Source of the DNA: an uncultured Blautia sp.
GTDB lineage: Bacteria > Bacillota > Clostridia > Lachnospirales > Lachnospiraceae
Direction: 5' to 3'
Assembly: GCA_900543715.1 (NCBI GenBank)
Contig: UQSX01000004.1
Span: 31,531-95,530, forward strand
DNA: 64,000 nucleotides
The notes under the pieces are model-generated. The model saw only the letters and a list, made by a program, of their open reading frames with translations, made no database searches and was not told the origin of the DNA. A program made the translations under genes and the position numbers. Below are positions 24,633-34,796 of the stretch, piece by piece. Each line of letters starts with the position of its first letter. Position 1 is the first letter of the stretch.

Positions 24633-25317
24633 CTCCCCACACCACCTTTAAATATTTTGGCTCCTTAGGGTTGATCTCGATTTTTTCGCGGATATTCCGT
24701 ACATGGACCATGACGGTTTCGGTATTGACTGCCCGTTCATTCCATACCCGCTCATAGATTTCATCTGCCGAGAAAACCCTGCCAGGATTTTTGATCAGCA
24801 ACAGAAGAATTTTAAACTCCATGGGAGTCATTTTAACGGGAGTATCGTCTACACGGACCTCAAAGGTGCTTTCATTGACTTCCAGTCCCCCTATGGTGTA
24901 GACAGTATCAGAGTTTTTGGCCTCTTTTTCCTGAAGTTTTTCCATAAACCTTCTGTAGCGGCGCATCTGGGAATTTACTCTTGCCATGAGCTCCATGGGA
25001 GTGAAGGGCTTTGTTACATAGTCATCTGCACCGATATTCAGGCCCATAACTTTATCTACTTCCTCAGATTTAGCAGAAAGCATGATTACGGGAAAGTCAT
25101 GTTTTTCTCTGAGTTTCATAGTCATGGTGATTCCGTCCATTCTGGGCATCATGATGTCCACAATAGCCAGATGGATTTCCTCTTTTTCCAATATCTCCAG
25201 GCCTTCTACGCCGTCGGCTGCCATGAATACCTGGTAGCCCTGGCTTTTCAGATAAATCCCTACTCCTTCTCTGATATCTTTGTCATCCTCCACGATTAAA
25301 ATGTGATTCATTTCCAT
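24604..25317 (-). CDS. OmpR-family response regulator
   Basis: 237-residue DNA-binding regulator. Receiver domain about 1-120 with acidic pocket (VEDDKD), phospho-acceptor Asp in LAIVDIMMPRMDG and Lys in KPFTPMEL; winged-helix output domain about 140-237 (VKMTPMEFKILLLLIKNPGRVFSADEIYERVW, TVMVHVRNIREKIE, VWGVGYKIE). It acts with the histidine kinase whose start lies inside its 3' end (29-base overlap). The 197 bases upstream to 25514 hold an A/T-rich region that must contain the promoter, but I cannot name convincing boxes. Confidence 0.95.
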   Translation of the reverse strand: MEMNHILIVEDDKDIREGVGIYLKSQGYQVFMAADGVEGLEILEKEEIHLAIVDIMMPRMDGITMTMKLREKHDFPVIMLSAKSEEVDKVMGLNIGADDYVTKPFTPMELMARVNSQMRRYRRFMEKLQEKEAKNSDTVYTIGGLEVNESTFEVRVDDTPVKMTPMEFKILLLLIKNPGRVFSADEIYERVWNERAVNTETVMVHVRNIREKIEINPKEPKYLKVVWGVGYKIEKLS

Positions 25318-25514
25318 GATGTTCTTCTCCTGTTTAATGGTATACCAGCCGCACAGCGGCCAGCACCGTCGGCGGTTGCCAAATGAATAGGAATGTTCCC
25401 CCTGCCCCCGCTTTATGGTATAAATATAAGTTACAATATTTAAAAGTGACGTGTGTAAAAACGAAAGATTTTCTTAATAATTACGAATAAAAACTTTGGC
25501 GGTTCTGTTCTGCA

Positions 25515-26621
25515 TCAAATATTCAGAAAAAAATCTTTGATCCGGTCCATTCTTGTAGTCATAGAGGCCAGAAGGGCATCCAGGATTACAAGGGCGGCCA
25601 TGGATTCGACCACTACTACAGCCCGGGGGACAATGATGGGATCATGCCGGCCTTTTATCTGGACCTCTATAGGATCTCCCTGGCGGTTTACGGTTTCCTG
25701 AACAGCAGCGATAGAAGGTGTGGGCTTAAAGGCTGCCCGGAAGACAATGGGAGACCCGTCGCTGATCCCTCCGGTAATGCCCCCGGAATGATTGGTCTTT
25801 TTGATGAGATTTCCCTGGCTGTCCACACCGTAGGCATCGTTGTTTTTCAGTCCGTCAGATCTGGCAGCAGCCATGCCGGAACCGATCTCGAAGCCCTTTA
25901 CAGCGCCGATAGAGAGGACTGCTTTTGCCAGAGCGGCGTCCAGTTTGTCGAAGGCCGGTTCTCCCAGGCCTGCAGGAACGCCGGTGATGACACATTCTGC
26001 CATGCCTCCCAGAGAGTTGGTCTCTTTCATGGCCTGCTCCAGACATTCCTGGGCTTTTTGTGCAGCCTGGGCGTCGGGCATATACAGGGGATTTTGGAAA
26101 ATTTCTTCTTTGTCGAACCGTGAAGGGTCGATGGTTACAGGGCCAATGGCACAGGTGTAGACCAGGAGGGAGATTCCCAGTTCTCCCAATATTTTTGAAG
26201 CTACGGCTCCGGCGGCCACTCTGCCGATCGTCTCTCGTCCTGAAGAGCGGCCTCCGCCTCTGTAATCACGGAACCCGTATTTTCTGTCATAGTTCAGATC
26301 TGCGTGTCCCGGACGGTAATAATTGGCGATTTCGCTGTAGTCCCTGGAGCGCTGGTCAGTATTGGGGACCATAAGAGAAAGAGGAGTTCCGGTGGTCTTT
26401 CCTTCGAAAACTCCAGAGAGGATTTCAACCTTGTCAGCTTCCTGGCGCTTGGTGGTAAATCTGGACTGGCCGGGTTTTCTCCGGTCAAGAAACTTCTGGA
26501 TATCCTCCTCATTAAGGGGCAGCCCTGCGGGGCAGCCGTCTATGACCACGCCGATGGCTTTCCCATGGGACTCTCCCCAGGTGGTTATTTTGAAAATACT
26601 GCCGAATGTAGATCCGTTCAT
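25515..26621 (-). CDS. aroC: Chorismate synthase
   Basis: 368-residue enzyme that makes chorismate from EPSP with reduced FMN, the last common step to aromatic amino acids. Signatures: GESHGKAIGVVIDGCPAGLP at residues 12-31, RPGHADLNYDRKYGFRDYRGGGRSSGRET around 103-131, and the C-terminal RHDPIIVPRAVVVVESM. The frame is open further upstream, but ATG 26621 has AAGGAGGG 7 bases before it and gives the family N-terminus MNGSTFGSIFKITTWGESHG, so the longer version is rejected. Last gene of a four-gene minus-strand group. Confidence 0.96.
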   Translation of the reverse strand: MNGSTFGSIFKITTWGESHGKAIGVVIDGCPAGLPLNEEDIQKFLDRRKPGQSRFTTKRQEADKVEILSGVFEGKTTGTPLSLMVPNTDQRSRDYSEIANYYRPGHADLNYDRKYGFRDYRGGGRSSGRETIGRVAAGAVASKILGELGISLLVYTCAIGPVTIDPSRFDKEEIFQNPLYMPDAQAAQKAQECLEQAMKETNSLGGMAECVITGVPAGLGEPAFDKLDAALAKAVLSIGAVKGFEIGSGMAAARSDGLKNNDAYGVDSQGNLIKKTNHSGGITGGISDGSPIVFRAAFKPTPSIAAVQETVNRQGDPIEVQIKGRHDPIIVPRAVVVVESMAALVILDALLASMTTRMDRIKDFFLNI

Positions 26622-26638
26622 AATGTTTCCCTCCTTTT

Positions 26639-26911
26639 CTAGAACAGGCTGTATACCAGGATCGCGGCAATTCCCTGAATGATCAGGATCGCCGGAAGAC
26701 CAAGGGCAAATTTGGCATGCTGGGTTTTGTGGTGAAAGAAACGCATGCCGCAGATAGCCCCCAGAGAACCGCCGCAGATGGCGATGCCCAGAAGAGTCTT
26801 TTCTGAGATCCGCCACTGATGGGTCTTTGCTTTCTGCTTGTCAATGCCGAAACAGGCAAAAGCCAGAATATTTACAAATACAAGGTACATAAAAAAATTT
26901 TTAAGAATCAA
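26639..26911 (-). CDS. DUF1294 membrane protein
   Basis: About 90 residues with the DUF1294 pattern: YLVFVNILAFACFGIDKQKAKTHQWRISEKTLL, then GGSLGAICGMRFFHHKTQHAKF and a final hydrophobic segment. Three membrane helices are likely. The family is small, conserved and without known function. I place the start at TTG 26911, which has AAAGGAG at a normal distance; a GTG at 26941 would overlap the asparaginase stop (GTGA) and remains possible, as does the ATG of MYLVFV. It lies 17 bases before aroC. Confidence 0.85.
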   Translation of the reverse strand: MILKNFFMYLVFVNILAFACFGIDKQKAKTHQWRISEKTLLGIAICGGSLGAICGMRFFHHKTQHAKFALGLPAILIIQGIAAILVYSLF

Positions 26912-26937
26912 ATTGGACACTCCTTTGTGTTTCAGGA

Positions 26938-27951
26938 TCACAGCAGGATGGTTTCCGGAATACGGAGTTCTCCTGCCAGATTTTTATAAAAGTTTTTTTC
27001 GATTTCCTCTCTTTTGGAATAGTTTCCCAAAAGCCACATGGTCTTTGTAACAACAGCCTCTGTACTCATATCGTAGGCCTGAAATACGCCGGCTTCCAGG
27101 GCGGCATGGCCTGTCTCATATACCGACAGATCGCTGCCTTCATAAGGACACTGGCTTTTTACTACCACCGCCATACCTTTGCGGATCACTTCTGCCAGCT
27201 CCTCCAGGATCTGAGGAGACAGGGAAGGGATTCCTCCAAGGCCGAAGGCCTCTATGATCAGTCCCCGGTATCCCTGCTCAAAAAGAAGAGAAAAGATCTT
27301 TCCGTCAAAGCCGGGAACCAGTTTGATGAGGAAGATTTTCTTTTCCAGGCCCTTTTTCAATCTGCAGGGGCCTGTGAGAGGGGGAATATAGGAGGACTGG
27401 AGGTCCAGTCCTCTGGAGTTTATTTCTCCGATGTACGGATAATTGATGCTTTCAAAAGCGTGGAAACTGGTGGTGCGTATTTTGGAAGCCCTGACCCCCA
27501 GGATCACTTTCCGGTTAAAGGCCAGGAAGATACCCGGGATAGAGCTGGCTGCCATGTGTATGGCACAGCGGCAGTTCTCCACAGCGTCTGCCAGCGGATT
27601 CAGGATGGAAAGCTGGCTTCCTGTGAGAACTACTGGTATGGGAATATTAGGCAGCATAAAGGAAAGTACGGAGGAGGTATAAGCCATGGTATCCGTTCCG
27701 TGGAAGACTACAATGCCGTCGTAATCCCGGTGTTTTTCATAAATGGTCTCTGCCAGTTCCTGCCAGTTTTCCGGCTGGATATTGGCGCTGTCCAGCTGGA
27801 AAAGTTCCAGATAATCTACCTGGTAGAGGCTGGTGATATCCGATATATAAGTCAGGATATCCTGACCGGACAGGCCGGGTATAAGTCCTTTTTCGTCCTG
27901 GATACATGCCAGAGTCCCTCCTGTGGTAATGATCAATATTTTTTTCTTCAT
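26938..27951 (-). CDS. ansA: Type I L-asparaginase
   Basis: 337 residues, matching the 338 of E. coli AnsA, and no signal peptide, so a cytoplasmic asparaginase that hydrolyses asparagine to aspartate and ammonia. Catalytic threonines are in ITTGGTLAC near residue 13 and VVFHGTDTMAYT near residue 88; VVLTGSQ and the SKIRTTSFHAFES segment (substrate loop) also fit. Start ATG 27951 follows GAGG at 7 bases; the open frame upstream to 28017 overlaps the methyltransferase gene and is rejected. Between an RNA methyltransferase-like gene and the DUF1294 gene. Confidence 0.92.
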   Translation of the reverse strand: MKKKILIITTGGTLACIQDEKGLIPGLSGQDILTYISDITSLYQVDYLELFQLDSANIQPENWQELAETIYEKHRDYDGIVVFHGTDTMAYTSSVLSFMLPNIPIPVVLTGSQLSILNPLADAVENCRCAIHMAASSIPGIFLAFNRKVILGVRASKIRTTSFHAFESINYPYIGEINSRGLDLQSSYIPPLTGPCRLKKGLEKKIFLIKLVPGFDGKIFSLLFEQGYRGLIIEAFGLGGIPSLSPQILEELAEVIRKGMAVVVKSQCPYEGSDLSVYETGHAALEAGVFQAYDMSTEAVVTKTMWLLGNYSKREEIEKNFYKNLAGELRIPETILL

Positions 27952-28001
27952 GAGATGCCTCGATATTTTCTTTTTTGACTTAGGATTCCCAGAATCGAAA
28001 A

Positions 28002-28862
28002 TTACTCTGCTTCCCACCGTCCGGATGCGCCGCAGGGCAGGACCAGCCCGGTCTGTGTTACGGGAAGACCGATTTCCTGAGAGTCTACCTTTCCCTGATA
28101 TTTTTTCAGTTCTACAGAGAGCATATAGGTGAGCACGGCTGGAGCCAGTCCGGTGGTATAGGAATTCAGCAGGAAGAACAGAGGCTCATCTGAGAGGATA
28201 CGGGTGCACAGCTGTATGAGATGGTGGATGTTGTCCTCAATCTTCCAGATTTCTCCCCTGGGACCTCTTCCATAAGACGGAGGGTCCATGATGATGGCGT
28301 CGTAGGTATTTCCGCGGCGGATTTCCCGTTCTACGAATTTTACGCAGTCGTCTACCAGCCAGCGGATAGGAGCGTCTTTCAGACCTGAAGAGACTGCGTT
28401 TTCCTTAGCCCAGGTGACCATGCCCTTGGAGGCGTCTACATGAGTGACGCTGGCTCCTGCGGCTGCCGCCGCCAGGGTGGCGCCTCCGGTATAGGCGAAG
28501 AGATTCAGAACCTTCACCGGACGATTGGCGTTCCGTATCTTTTCTGAGAACCAGTCCCAGTTTACTGCCTGCTCCGGGAAGAGGCCTGTGTGCTTAAAGC
28601 TGAAAGGTTTTAAATTGAAAGTAAGTGTTTTATACTGAATGGTCCACTGCTCGGGAAGGCTGAAAAATTCCCATTCTCCGCCTCCTTTTTTACTCCGGTG
28701 ATAGTGGCCGTTCATGTGCTTCCAGCCCCTGTGTGTCTTAGGTGTATTCCAGATGACCTGAGGGTCCGGACGGACCAGGAGATAGTCTCCCCACCGTTCC
28801 AGCTTTTCTCCGCCGGAGGTATCGATTACTTCATAGTCTTTCCATTTATCTGCGATCCACAT
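28002..28862 (-). CDS. Class I SAM-dependent methyltransferase, RlmI/RlmK-like
   Basis: 286 residues with a Rossmann methyltransferase core: motif I VLNLFAYTGGATLAAAAAGA near residues 120-139, acidic post-I VDASKGMV, and catalytic motif IV IIMDPPSYGRG near 195-205. The N-terminal part (DYLLVRPDPQVIW, GLFPEQAVNWDWF) resembles 23S rRNA methyltransferases of the RlmI/RlmK group but lacks their PUA domain. An RNA substrate is likely but not shown. First gene of the minus-strand group (methyltransferase, asparaginase, DUF1294, aroC). Start ATG 28862 follows AAAGGATTC. Confidence 0.85.
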   Translation of the reverse strand: MWIADKWKDYEVIDTSGGEKLERWGDYLLVRPDPQVIWNTPKTHRGWKHMNGHYHRSKKGGGEWEFFSLPEQWTIQYKTLTFNLKPFSFKHTGLFPEQAVNWDWFSEKIRNANRPVKVLNLFAYTGGATLAAAAAGASVTHVDASKGMVTWAKENAVSSGLKDAPIRWLVDDCVKFVEREIRRGNTYDAIIMDPPSYGRGPRGEIWKIEDNIHHLIQLCTRILSDEPLFFLLNSYTTGLAPAVLTYMLSVELKKYQGKVDSQEIGLPVTQTGLVLPCGASGRWEAE

Positions 28863-29128
28863 ATAGAATCCTTTCTTTTTTTATTCCCTCAGGCAATGTG
28901 CAGGGAGGACATGACTTTATATCCATCTGGCGGCTGCCGTGAGGGTTTGTTGTTCCGCTGCCAGCAGCGGGGTGTTGACTTTCTGACATGGATAGTATAA
29001 CAGAAGGAAAAAGTGCAGGCAACCCGGCTGTTGAATTTATGGAAGAAGGAAATCCAAGTCTTTTCTCTGCTTTTCATGCATACACTGAGATAGCAGACAA
29101 TCTCTGTCCCACATTGGGGAGGTGCGCC

Positions 29129-31714
29129 ATGTATGAGACATTAAATGAGAAAGAGCTTTGTAAAATCCTGGATACGGATTCCAAAACAGGACTTGCACAG
29201 GAGGAAGCCGAAAAGCGCTTAAAGAGCCAGGGAGAGAACGTTCTGAAAAAGGGAAAAGAGAAGACTTTCTGGGATATGGTACAGGAACAGATCAATGATC
29301 CGATGATCTTTATTCTGTTTGTGGCAGCGGCTATTTCCATGCTTCTGCGGGAATTCAGTGATACAGGGATCATTCTGGCGGTGATCCTCCTGAACACGGC
29401 CATAGGAGTGTTTCAAGAAGGGAAAGCCGTGAAAGCTATGGAGGCATTAAAAAAGATCACAGCCCCGGAGGCTCTTGTAAAAAGAGGAGAGGAATATCGG
29501 AAAATTCCGGCTGCACATCTGGTAAAAGGAGATTTAGTGAAGATAGAGGCGGGAGACCAGGTGCCTGCCGATATCCGTCTGCTTAGGGCAAGAGGTTTGT
29601 CCGCAGATGAATCTGCTCTTACAGGAGAGTCTCTGCCTGTATTAAAAACATCGCTGCCTTTGCCGGAAGGGCTTCCTGTAGCAGAAAGACGAAATATGCT
29701 TTTTATGTCTTCCCAGATTATGAAGGGAAGCGGTGAGGGGCTCGTTACTGCTGTGGGAATGGACACAGAGCTGGGCAAGATCGCCCATATGATCAATCAG
29801 GTCACCGGGGAACAGACCCCTCTGCAGAAAAGACTGGGAGATCTGGGAAAGATTCTCAGCATTACTGCTGTAGGATTCTGTCTGGTGCTGTTCCTGCTGG
29901 GGATTTTTCAGCACCGGGATATGCTTCAGATGCTCCTGTTGGCCATTTCGCTGGCTGTAGCGGCTATCCCTGAAGGACTTCCGGCAGTGGTGACCATTGT
30001 TCTGGCTCTGGGAGTGGGACGGATGGTCAAGGTGAACACCATAATCCGGAAGCTGCCGGCTGTTGAGACTCTGGGATCCGTGGGAGTGGTATGCTCGGAT
30101 AAAACAGGAACTCTTACAGAAAATCAAATGCGTGTGGCGAAAATTTATGCCAATGATATGGCTCTTCCGGTTTCTAAAGTGAGAAAGAGGGAATTCCCCA
30201 GACTTACAGAAGGCTTTCTGCTGTGCAATAACAGTGTGCTGGGAAAACAGGAGATCGGGGACGCCACAGAGCTGGCTCTGCTCCATATGGGCAGAGACAT
30301 GGGATATGACCGGGAAAGGCTGATGGAACAGTATCCACGGACTTTTGAGATCCCTTTTGATTCGGAAAAAAAGTATATGATAAGCGTACATAAGGACAGC
30401 GGGCATGAAACCGTGTATGTAAAAGGCGCCTGCGACTATCTTCTGGAAAAATGTGATTATGTTCAGATCGGAGACCGGCAGGAGCCTATGACCCAGGCCA
30501 GAAAGATGAAAATCCGCCTTGCAATGGAGAGTATGGCCAGGGAGGGCCTGCGGATCCTGGCTCTTGCCTACCGGGAAAGAGCAGAGGAAAAGACAGAGTC
30601 TGCTCTTATGAGAGGACTGGTCTTTGCAGGCATGGCCGGAATGATCGATCCGCCCAGAAAGGAAGCAGCCGCCTCTGTGAAAATACTGAAAAAAGCAGGA
30701 GTCATAGTAGCCATGATCACAGGAGACTATAAGGAGACAGCCTTTGCTATTGCCAGGAAGATCGGTATTGCAGACTCTGTGGAACAGTGCATGACAGGGG
30801 CGGAAATTGACAGTCTCAGTCCCGAGGCTTTTCGCCGGAAGATCCGGCATATCCGGGTCTTTGCCAGAGTTACGCCGGCTCATAAGGTGAAGATTGTCCG
30901 GGGATTCCAGGAAGCCGGGCAGATTGTGGCCATGACCGGGGACGGAGTAAATGACGCTCCTTCTCTTCGGGCGGCAGATATCGGTATCGCTATGGGAAAA
31001 AACGGTACAGATGTAGCCAAAAATGCAGCAGATATGGTCCTGACAGATGACAATTTCGCCACTATAGAAAAAGCCATGGAAGAGGGGCGGAGCATTTATG
31101 TAAATATCAAGAAAGCAATACTCTTTCTGCTGTCTTCCAATTTCGGTGAGATCCTGACCATGTTTGCGGCGGTCCTTTTAGGGCTTCCGGCGCCTCTGAA
31201 GGCCAGTCATATCCTCTGGGTGAATCTGATCACCGATTCTCTTCCTGCCCTGGCCCTGGGAGTGGATAAAAATGATGCAAAAGCCCTGATGAAGAAAAAG
31301 CCCAGAAATCCCAAAGAAGGGATCTTTGCCCACGGAGGCTGGCTTTTTACGATTTTCTACGGAATATTAATAGGAAGTATTACTCTTTATGCTTTTTCCT
31401 TAGGAGGTCAGACCTACGCTTTTACTGTCCTGGGAGTATCCCAGCTTTTCCATGCCTGGGGAATGAGGGATCAGGAGCGGTCGGTGTTCCGGATGAACCA
31501 TCTGGAGAATCCTTTCATGATCCTGGCCTTCTTTCTGGGAATTTTCCTGCAGGTGCTGGTTACGGAGGTACCCTGGCTGGTAGAGGCTTTCGGCACCCAA
31601 CAGTTATCTTTTGGGGAATGGCAGCTTCTTTTGGGGATTTCTGTTCTGCCGCTGGCGTTTCATGAATTACTGCTTATTCCGGGGAAACTGCTGGGGCTGC
31701 ATAAACATCAATGA
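29129..31714 (+). CDS. Calcium-type cation P-ATPase
   Basis: 861-residue P2-type ATPase that pumps a cation, most likely Ca2+, out of the cell. Motifs: actuator TGES (ALTGESLPV), M4 PEGLPA, phosphorylated Asp324 in [13 protein letters not shown], nucleotide-binding KGACDYLL, hinge [12 protein letters not shown], and M5-M6 [13 protein letters not shown] with [16 protein letters not shown]. Ten membrane segments are expected. I start at ATG 29129 because GGGGAGGTG precedes it and the family N-terminus begins there; the upstream in-frame extension to 28988 is rejected. A TTGACT / TATAAC pair at 28975-29001 is a possible promoter but has only a 15-base spacer. Confidence 0.94.
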   Translation: MYETLNEKELCKILDTDSKTGLAQEEAEKRLKSQGENVLKKGKEKTFWDMVQEQINDPMIFILFVAAAISMLLREFSDTGIILAVILLNTAIGVFQEGKAVKAMEALKKITAPEALVKRGEEYRKIPAAHLVKGDLVKIEAGDQVPADIRLLRARGLSADESALTGESLPVLKTSLPLPEGLPVAERRNMLFMSSQIMKGSGEGLVTAVGMDTELGKIAHMINQVTGEQTPLQKRLGDLGKILSITAVGFCLVLFLLGIFQHRDMLQMLLLAISLAVAAIPEGLPAVVTIVLALGVGRMVKVNTIIRKLPAVETLGSVGVVCSDKTGTLTENQMRVAKIYANDMALPVSKVRKREFPRLTEGFLLCNNSVLGKQEIGDATELALLHMGRDMGYDRERLMEQYPRTFEIPFDSEKKYMISVHKDSGHETVYVKGACDYLLEKCDYVQIGDRQEPMTQARKMKIRLAMESMAREGLRILALAYRERAEEKTESALMRGLVFAGMAGMIDPPRKEAAASVKILKKAGVIVAMITGDYKETAFAIARKIGIADSVEQCMTGAEIDSLSPEAFRRKIRHIRVFARVTPAHKVKIVRGFQEAGQIVAMTGDGVNDAPSLRAADIGIAMGKNGTDVAKNAADMVLTDDNFATIEKAMEEGRSIYVNIKKAILFLLSSNFGEILTMFAAVLLGLPAPLKASHILWVNLITDSLPALALGVDKNDAKALMKKKPRNPKEGIFAHGGWLFTIFYGILIGSITLYAFSLGGQTYAFTVLGVSQLFHAWGMRDQERSVFRMNHLENPFMILAFFLGIFLQVLVTEVPWLVEAFGTQQLSFGEWQLLLGISVLPLAFHELLLIPGKLLGLHKHQ

Positions 31715-31857
31715 TCCTGACAGGGCCAGCAGACATCTGCAAGATCCCCGAAGAGGGCCTGGAAGGTGTTTTTGCAGGATTTAATAAGTGAAGCTGCATA
31801 TAAAAATAGAAAAACCATAATTTTTCCAGTAAAAACCTACAAAAATGCAAGAAAGGC

Positions 31858-31886
31858 TTGACACCATATCATGTGCCGGATACAAT
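31858..31886 (+). promoter_or_regulatory. Strong sigma-A promoter for the aminotransferase gene
   Basis: TTGACA (31858-31863), 17-base spacer, TACAAT (31881-31886), about 37 bases before the start codon. The 140 bases between the P-ATPase gene and this promoter show no other clear feature. Confidence 0.85.
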
Positions 31887-31923
31887 AGGAAACAGTGATA
31901 TCAAAAAAACCAGGAGGAGAGCC

Positions 31924-33210
31924 ATGACACCGTACAGAGAACTTAGCAAAGAACAGTTACAGGCCATGAAAGGCGATTTAGAGAAACAGTTTGAAGAAGT
32001 AAAAGCTAAAGGATTAAACCTTGATATGTCCAGGGGAAAACCCTGCAAAGAGCAGTTAAACCTGTCAATGGGTATGCTGGAAGAATTAAAGAGTACGGAT
32101 AAACTGAAATGTGAGACCGGTATTGACTGCCGCAACTACGGACTTCCGGAAGGTATTCCTGAAGCAAGAAGACTGCTGGGAGAAATGACTGAGGTGGCTC
32201 CGGAGCATATTATTATTTTCGGGAATTCCAGTCTGAACGTGATGTTTGATACCGTGTCCCGCTCTATGACCCACGGTGTCTGCGGCAGCACTCCCTGGTG
32301 CAAGCTGGACAAAGTGAAATTTTTATGTCCGGTTCCCGGATATGACCGTCATTTTCGGATCACAGAGTATTTCGGGATTGAGATGATCAATGTGCCTATG
32401 ACCCCTGAAGGACCGGATATGGATATGGTGGAAGAGCTGGTAAGCTCTGATCCAGCTATTAAAGGTATCTGGTGCGTACCGAAATATTCCAATCCTCAGG
32501 GTATTACCTATTCTGCAGAGACGGTAAAGAGATTTGCCAGACTGAAACCGGCGGCAGAGGACTTCCGTATTTTCTGGGATAATGCTTACTGCATCCATCA
32601 TCTTTACGATGAACATCAGGATTTCCTCCTGGAGCTGTTAGATGAGTGTGAAAAAGCGGGAAATCCGGATATGGTGTATAAATTCGTATCGACTTCCAAA
32701 GTAAGCTTCCCGGGATCAGGAATCGCCGCAATCGCAGCGTCACCAAGAAACCTGGCAGATATTAAGGAGCATATGTCTGTACAGACCATCGGACATGATA
32801 AGATCAATCAGCTTCGTCATGTGCGTTTCTTTGGCGGTATCGTAGGTATGCATAAACACATGAAGAAACATGCGGAGATCCTTCGTCCTAAATTTGAGGC
32901 GGTGGAAGCTACTCTGGAAAAGGAACTGGGAGGAGCCGAGATCGGAGCTTGGACCAAACCTATGGGAGGTTACTTCATCTCCTTTGACGCTCTGGAAGGA
33001 TGCGCAAAGAAGATCGTGGCCAAGGCAGCAGAGGCAGGGCTTAAGATGACAGAGGCCGGCGCTACTTATCCATATGGAATCGATCCAAAGGACAGCAATA
33101 TCCGTATTGCTCCAAGCTTTCCTTCATTAGAAGAGCTGCAGCTGGCAACAGAGATCTTCGTTCTCAGCGTGAAGCTGATAAGCATTGATAAAATACTTGA
33201 GGAAAAATAA
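31924..33210 (+). CDS. PLP-dependent aminotransferase, aspartate aminotransferase-like (PF12897)
   Basis: 428-residue fold-type I aminotransferase of the group PF12897 (alanine/aspartate aminotransferase-like). The PLP lysine lies in VSTSKVSFPGSGIA near residue 258; GNSSLNVMFDTVSR holds the phosphate cup, WCVPKYSNPQG is the conserved Asn-Pro region, FWDNAYCIHHL the aspartate/tyrosine pair, and NIRIAPSFP the C-terminal arginine that binds the substrate carboxylate. Start ATG 31924 follows AGGAGG; an in-frame TTG at 31858 is part of the promoter. It moves amino groups between amino and keto acids; exact pair unknown. Confidence 0.9.
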   Translation: MTPYRELSKEQLQAMKGDLEKQFEEVKAKGLNLDMSRGKPCKEQLNLSMGMLEELKSTDKLKCETGIDCRNYGLPEGIPEARRLLGEMTEVAPEHIIIFGNSSLNVMFDTVSRSMTHGVCGSTPWCKLDKVKFLCPVPGYDRHFRITEYFGIEMINVPMTPEGPDMDMVEELVSSDPAIKGIWCVPKYSNPQGITYSAETVKRFARLKPAAEDFRIFWDNAYCIHHLYDEHQDFLLELLDECEKAGNPDMVYKFVSTSKVSFPGSGIAAIAASPRNLADIKEHMSVQTIGHDKINQLRHVRFFGGIVGMHKHMKKHAEILRPKFEAVEATLEKELGGAEIGAWTKPMGGYFISFDALEGCAKKIVAKAAEAGLKMTEAGATYPYGIDPKDSNIRIAPSFPSLEELQLATEIFVLSVKLISIDKILEEK

Positions 33211-33227
33211 AGGAATTTATATAAGAG

Positions 33228-33259
33228 GGGCGCTGTGAAGGATCACGGCGCTTCTTTTG
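33228..33259 (+). terminator. Terminator after the aminotransferase gene
   Basis: GGGCGCTGTG (33228-33237) pairs with CACGGCGCTTC (33244-33254) through two wobbles, followed by TTTTG. Confidence 0.75.
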
Positions 33260-33298
33260 TATTGCAAAAGAAACATAAGAAATTCTCCCGGATACGGG

Positions 33299-33327
33299 TT
33301 GGTATAAAAGCAAATTTGTGCTATACT
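33299..33327 (+). promoter_or_regulatory. Extended -10 promoter of the L,D-transpeptidase gene
   Basis: TTGGTA (33299-33304), 17-base spacer, TATACT (33322-33327) preceded by TGC (extended -10). It lies 38 bases before the ATG. Confidence 0.8.
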
Positions 33328-33364
33328 GAAACGAAACAGCGAGAGTTGAAAAGGGGTAAGAAAT

Positions 33365-34768
33365 ATGGCAAAAAAGAAAGCTAAGAAAGGAAAATACAAA
33401 AAAGCGAAGAAGATCATACTGGGCGTTCTCATTGGATATGTGGCTCTTCTGGTCATTGCCTATGGCATAGGTGTGTTTTATTATTCCAACGGTTTTTTGT
33501 CAGGCACAGAGATCAATGGCATGGATTGCTCAGGAAAAACAGTGGAAGAAGTTGAAAAGAACATGAAAAGCCAGATCGCTTCTTATCAGCTGGTTTTGAA
33601 GGAACGAGGAGATACAAGCGAGTCCATCAGTGCTTCCCAGATCAGTATGGAATACATAAGTGACGGGAAGATACAGGAGTTAAAAGAGCAGCAGAATCCA
33701 TTTACCTGGTTTTTAGCCTTTGCCAGACAGCAGGATTATACCTTGTCGGCTACTACTTCCTATGATGAAAACGCTTTAAATACAGCAGTGGATGCCCTGA
33801 ACTGCTTCAAGGAAGAAAACATTGTCCAGCCTGTGGACGCTCATTTGGAAGTGCAGGACGGCCAGTATGTAATCGTAGAGGAGACACAAGGTACGGCCCT
33901 GGACAGCAACAAGGTAAAAGAAGCAGTGAAGAACGCCATTGACAGCGGTGAGACCATTCTGGATCTGGACCAGGCAGGCTGCTACATAGAGCCCTCAGTC
34001 CTCAGTACAGATGAGAGTCTGGCAAAGCAGAGAGACGAGGGAAATAAATTGCTTACAGTGACAGTTACCATTGATTTTTCTGACAGACAGGAAGTGATCG
34101 ACGGAGATGTGATGAAGGACTGGCTGACCACCAATGAAGAGGGAAATGTGGATCTGGACCGGACAAAGGTACGGGAATATGTCCAGCAGCTCCAGTATGA
34201 ATATGATACGTTCGGCAGTTCCAGAGAGTTTACTGCATCTTCCGGACAGACCATCACAGTCAGCGGAGGAGATTACGGATGGCTGATCGCACCCAACGAT
34301 ACCACTACAAAGATCATAGAGACCATTAAAAGCGGACAGTCTCAGACTATTGAACCGGAATACACCTATACAGGATACTGCCGGGATACCAATGATATCG
34401 GAAATACCTATGTGGAGATCAGTCTTGACCAGCAGCATATGTGGTTTTATAAAGGCGGACAGCTCATCGTGGATACCGATGTAGTGACCGGCTGCCACAA
34501 CAAAGGCTGGGATACGAAGACAGGAGTTTATGCCATTATGTATAAGGAGCGGGATGCCACTTTAGTGGGAGAAGGATATAATTCCGCAGTATCCTATTGG
34601 ATGCCTTTCTATGCAAATGTGGGAATCCATGACGCAAGCTGGAGATCCAGCTTCGGAGGATCCATATATATTAATAATGGTTCCCATGGCTGTGTAAATA
34701 CGCCTACGGAAAGGGCCGCAGCGATTTATAACAATATCGAGAAAGGCGTTCCTGTAGTCGTCTATTAA
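33365..34768 (+). CDS. L,D-transpeptidase with peptidoglycan-binding domain
   Basis: 467-residue envelope enzyme that makes 3-3 cross-links or attaches groups to peptidoglycan. A lysine-rich cytoplasmic start (AKKKAKKGKYKKAKK) leads to a membrane anchor at about 20-42; a PG_binding_4-type region with one or two repeats covers about 60-310; the YkuD catalytic domain is C-terminal, with HDASWRSSFGG and the nucleophile Cys443 in NGSHGCVNTP. ATG 33365 follows AAAGGGGTAAG. The own promoter is visible, and Ddl and MurF genes follow closely on the same strand, so these wall genes may be partly co-transcribed. Confidence 0.93.
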   Translation: MAKKKAKKGKYKKAKKIILGVLIGYVALLVIAYGIGVFYYSNGFLSGTEINGMDCSGKTVEEVEKNMKSQIASYQLVLKERGDTSESISASQISMEYISDGKIQELKEQQNPFTWFLAFARQQDYTLSATTSYDENALNTAVDALNCFKEENIVQPVDAHLEVQDGQYVIVEETQGTALDSNKVKEAVKNAIDSGETILDLDQAGCYIEPSVLSTDESLAKQRDEGNKLLTVTVTIDFSDRQEVIDGDVMKDWLTTNEEGNVDLDRTKVREYVQQLQYEYDTFGSSREFTASSGQTITVSGGDYGWLIAPNDTTTKIIETIKSGQSQTIEPEYTYTGYCRDTNDIGNTYVEISLDQQHMWFYKGGQLIVDTDVVTGCHNKGWDTKTGVYAIMYKERDATLVGEGYNSAVSYWMPFYANVGIHDASWRSSFGGSIYINNGSHGCVNTPTERAAAIYNNIEKGVPVVVY

Positions 34769-34796
34769 AATTATCAGGGGCAAAAGGAGTTAGGAT

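Noticed and set aside
26622..26816. Long N-terminal extension of chorismate synthase
   Set aside because: The extension is the out-of-frame reading of the DUF1294 gene; the real start has AAGGAGGG and the family N-terminus.
27106..27978. 290-codon plus-strand frame opposite asparaginase
   Set aside because: Antisense to an enzyme with complete catalytic motifs; no ribosome site.
28975..29001. Promoter TTGACT / TATAAC before the P-ATPase gene
   Set aside because: Spacer of 15 bases is too short for a confident call; noted under the gene only.
29642..30883. 413-codon minus-strand frame inside the P-ATPase gene
   Set aside because: Antisense to conserved ATPase motifs; translation shows no family pattern.
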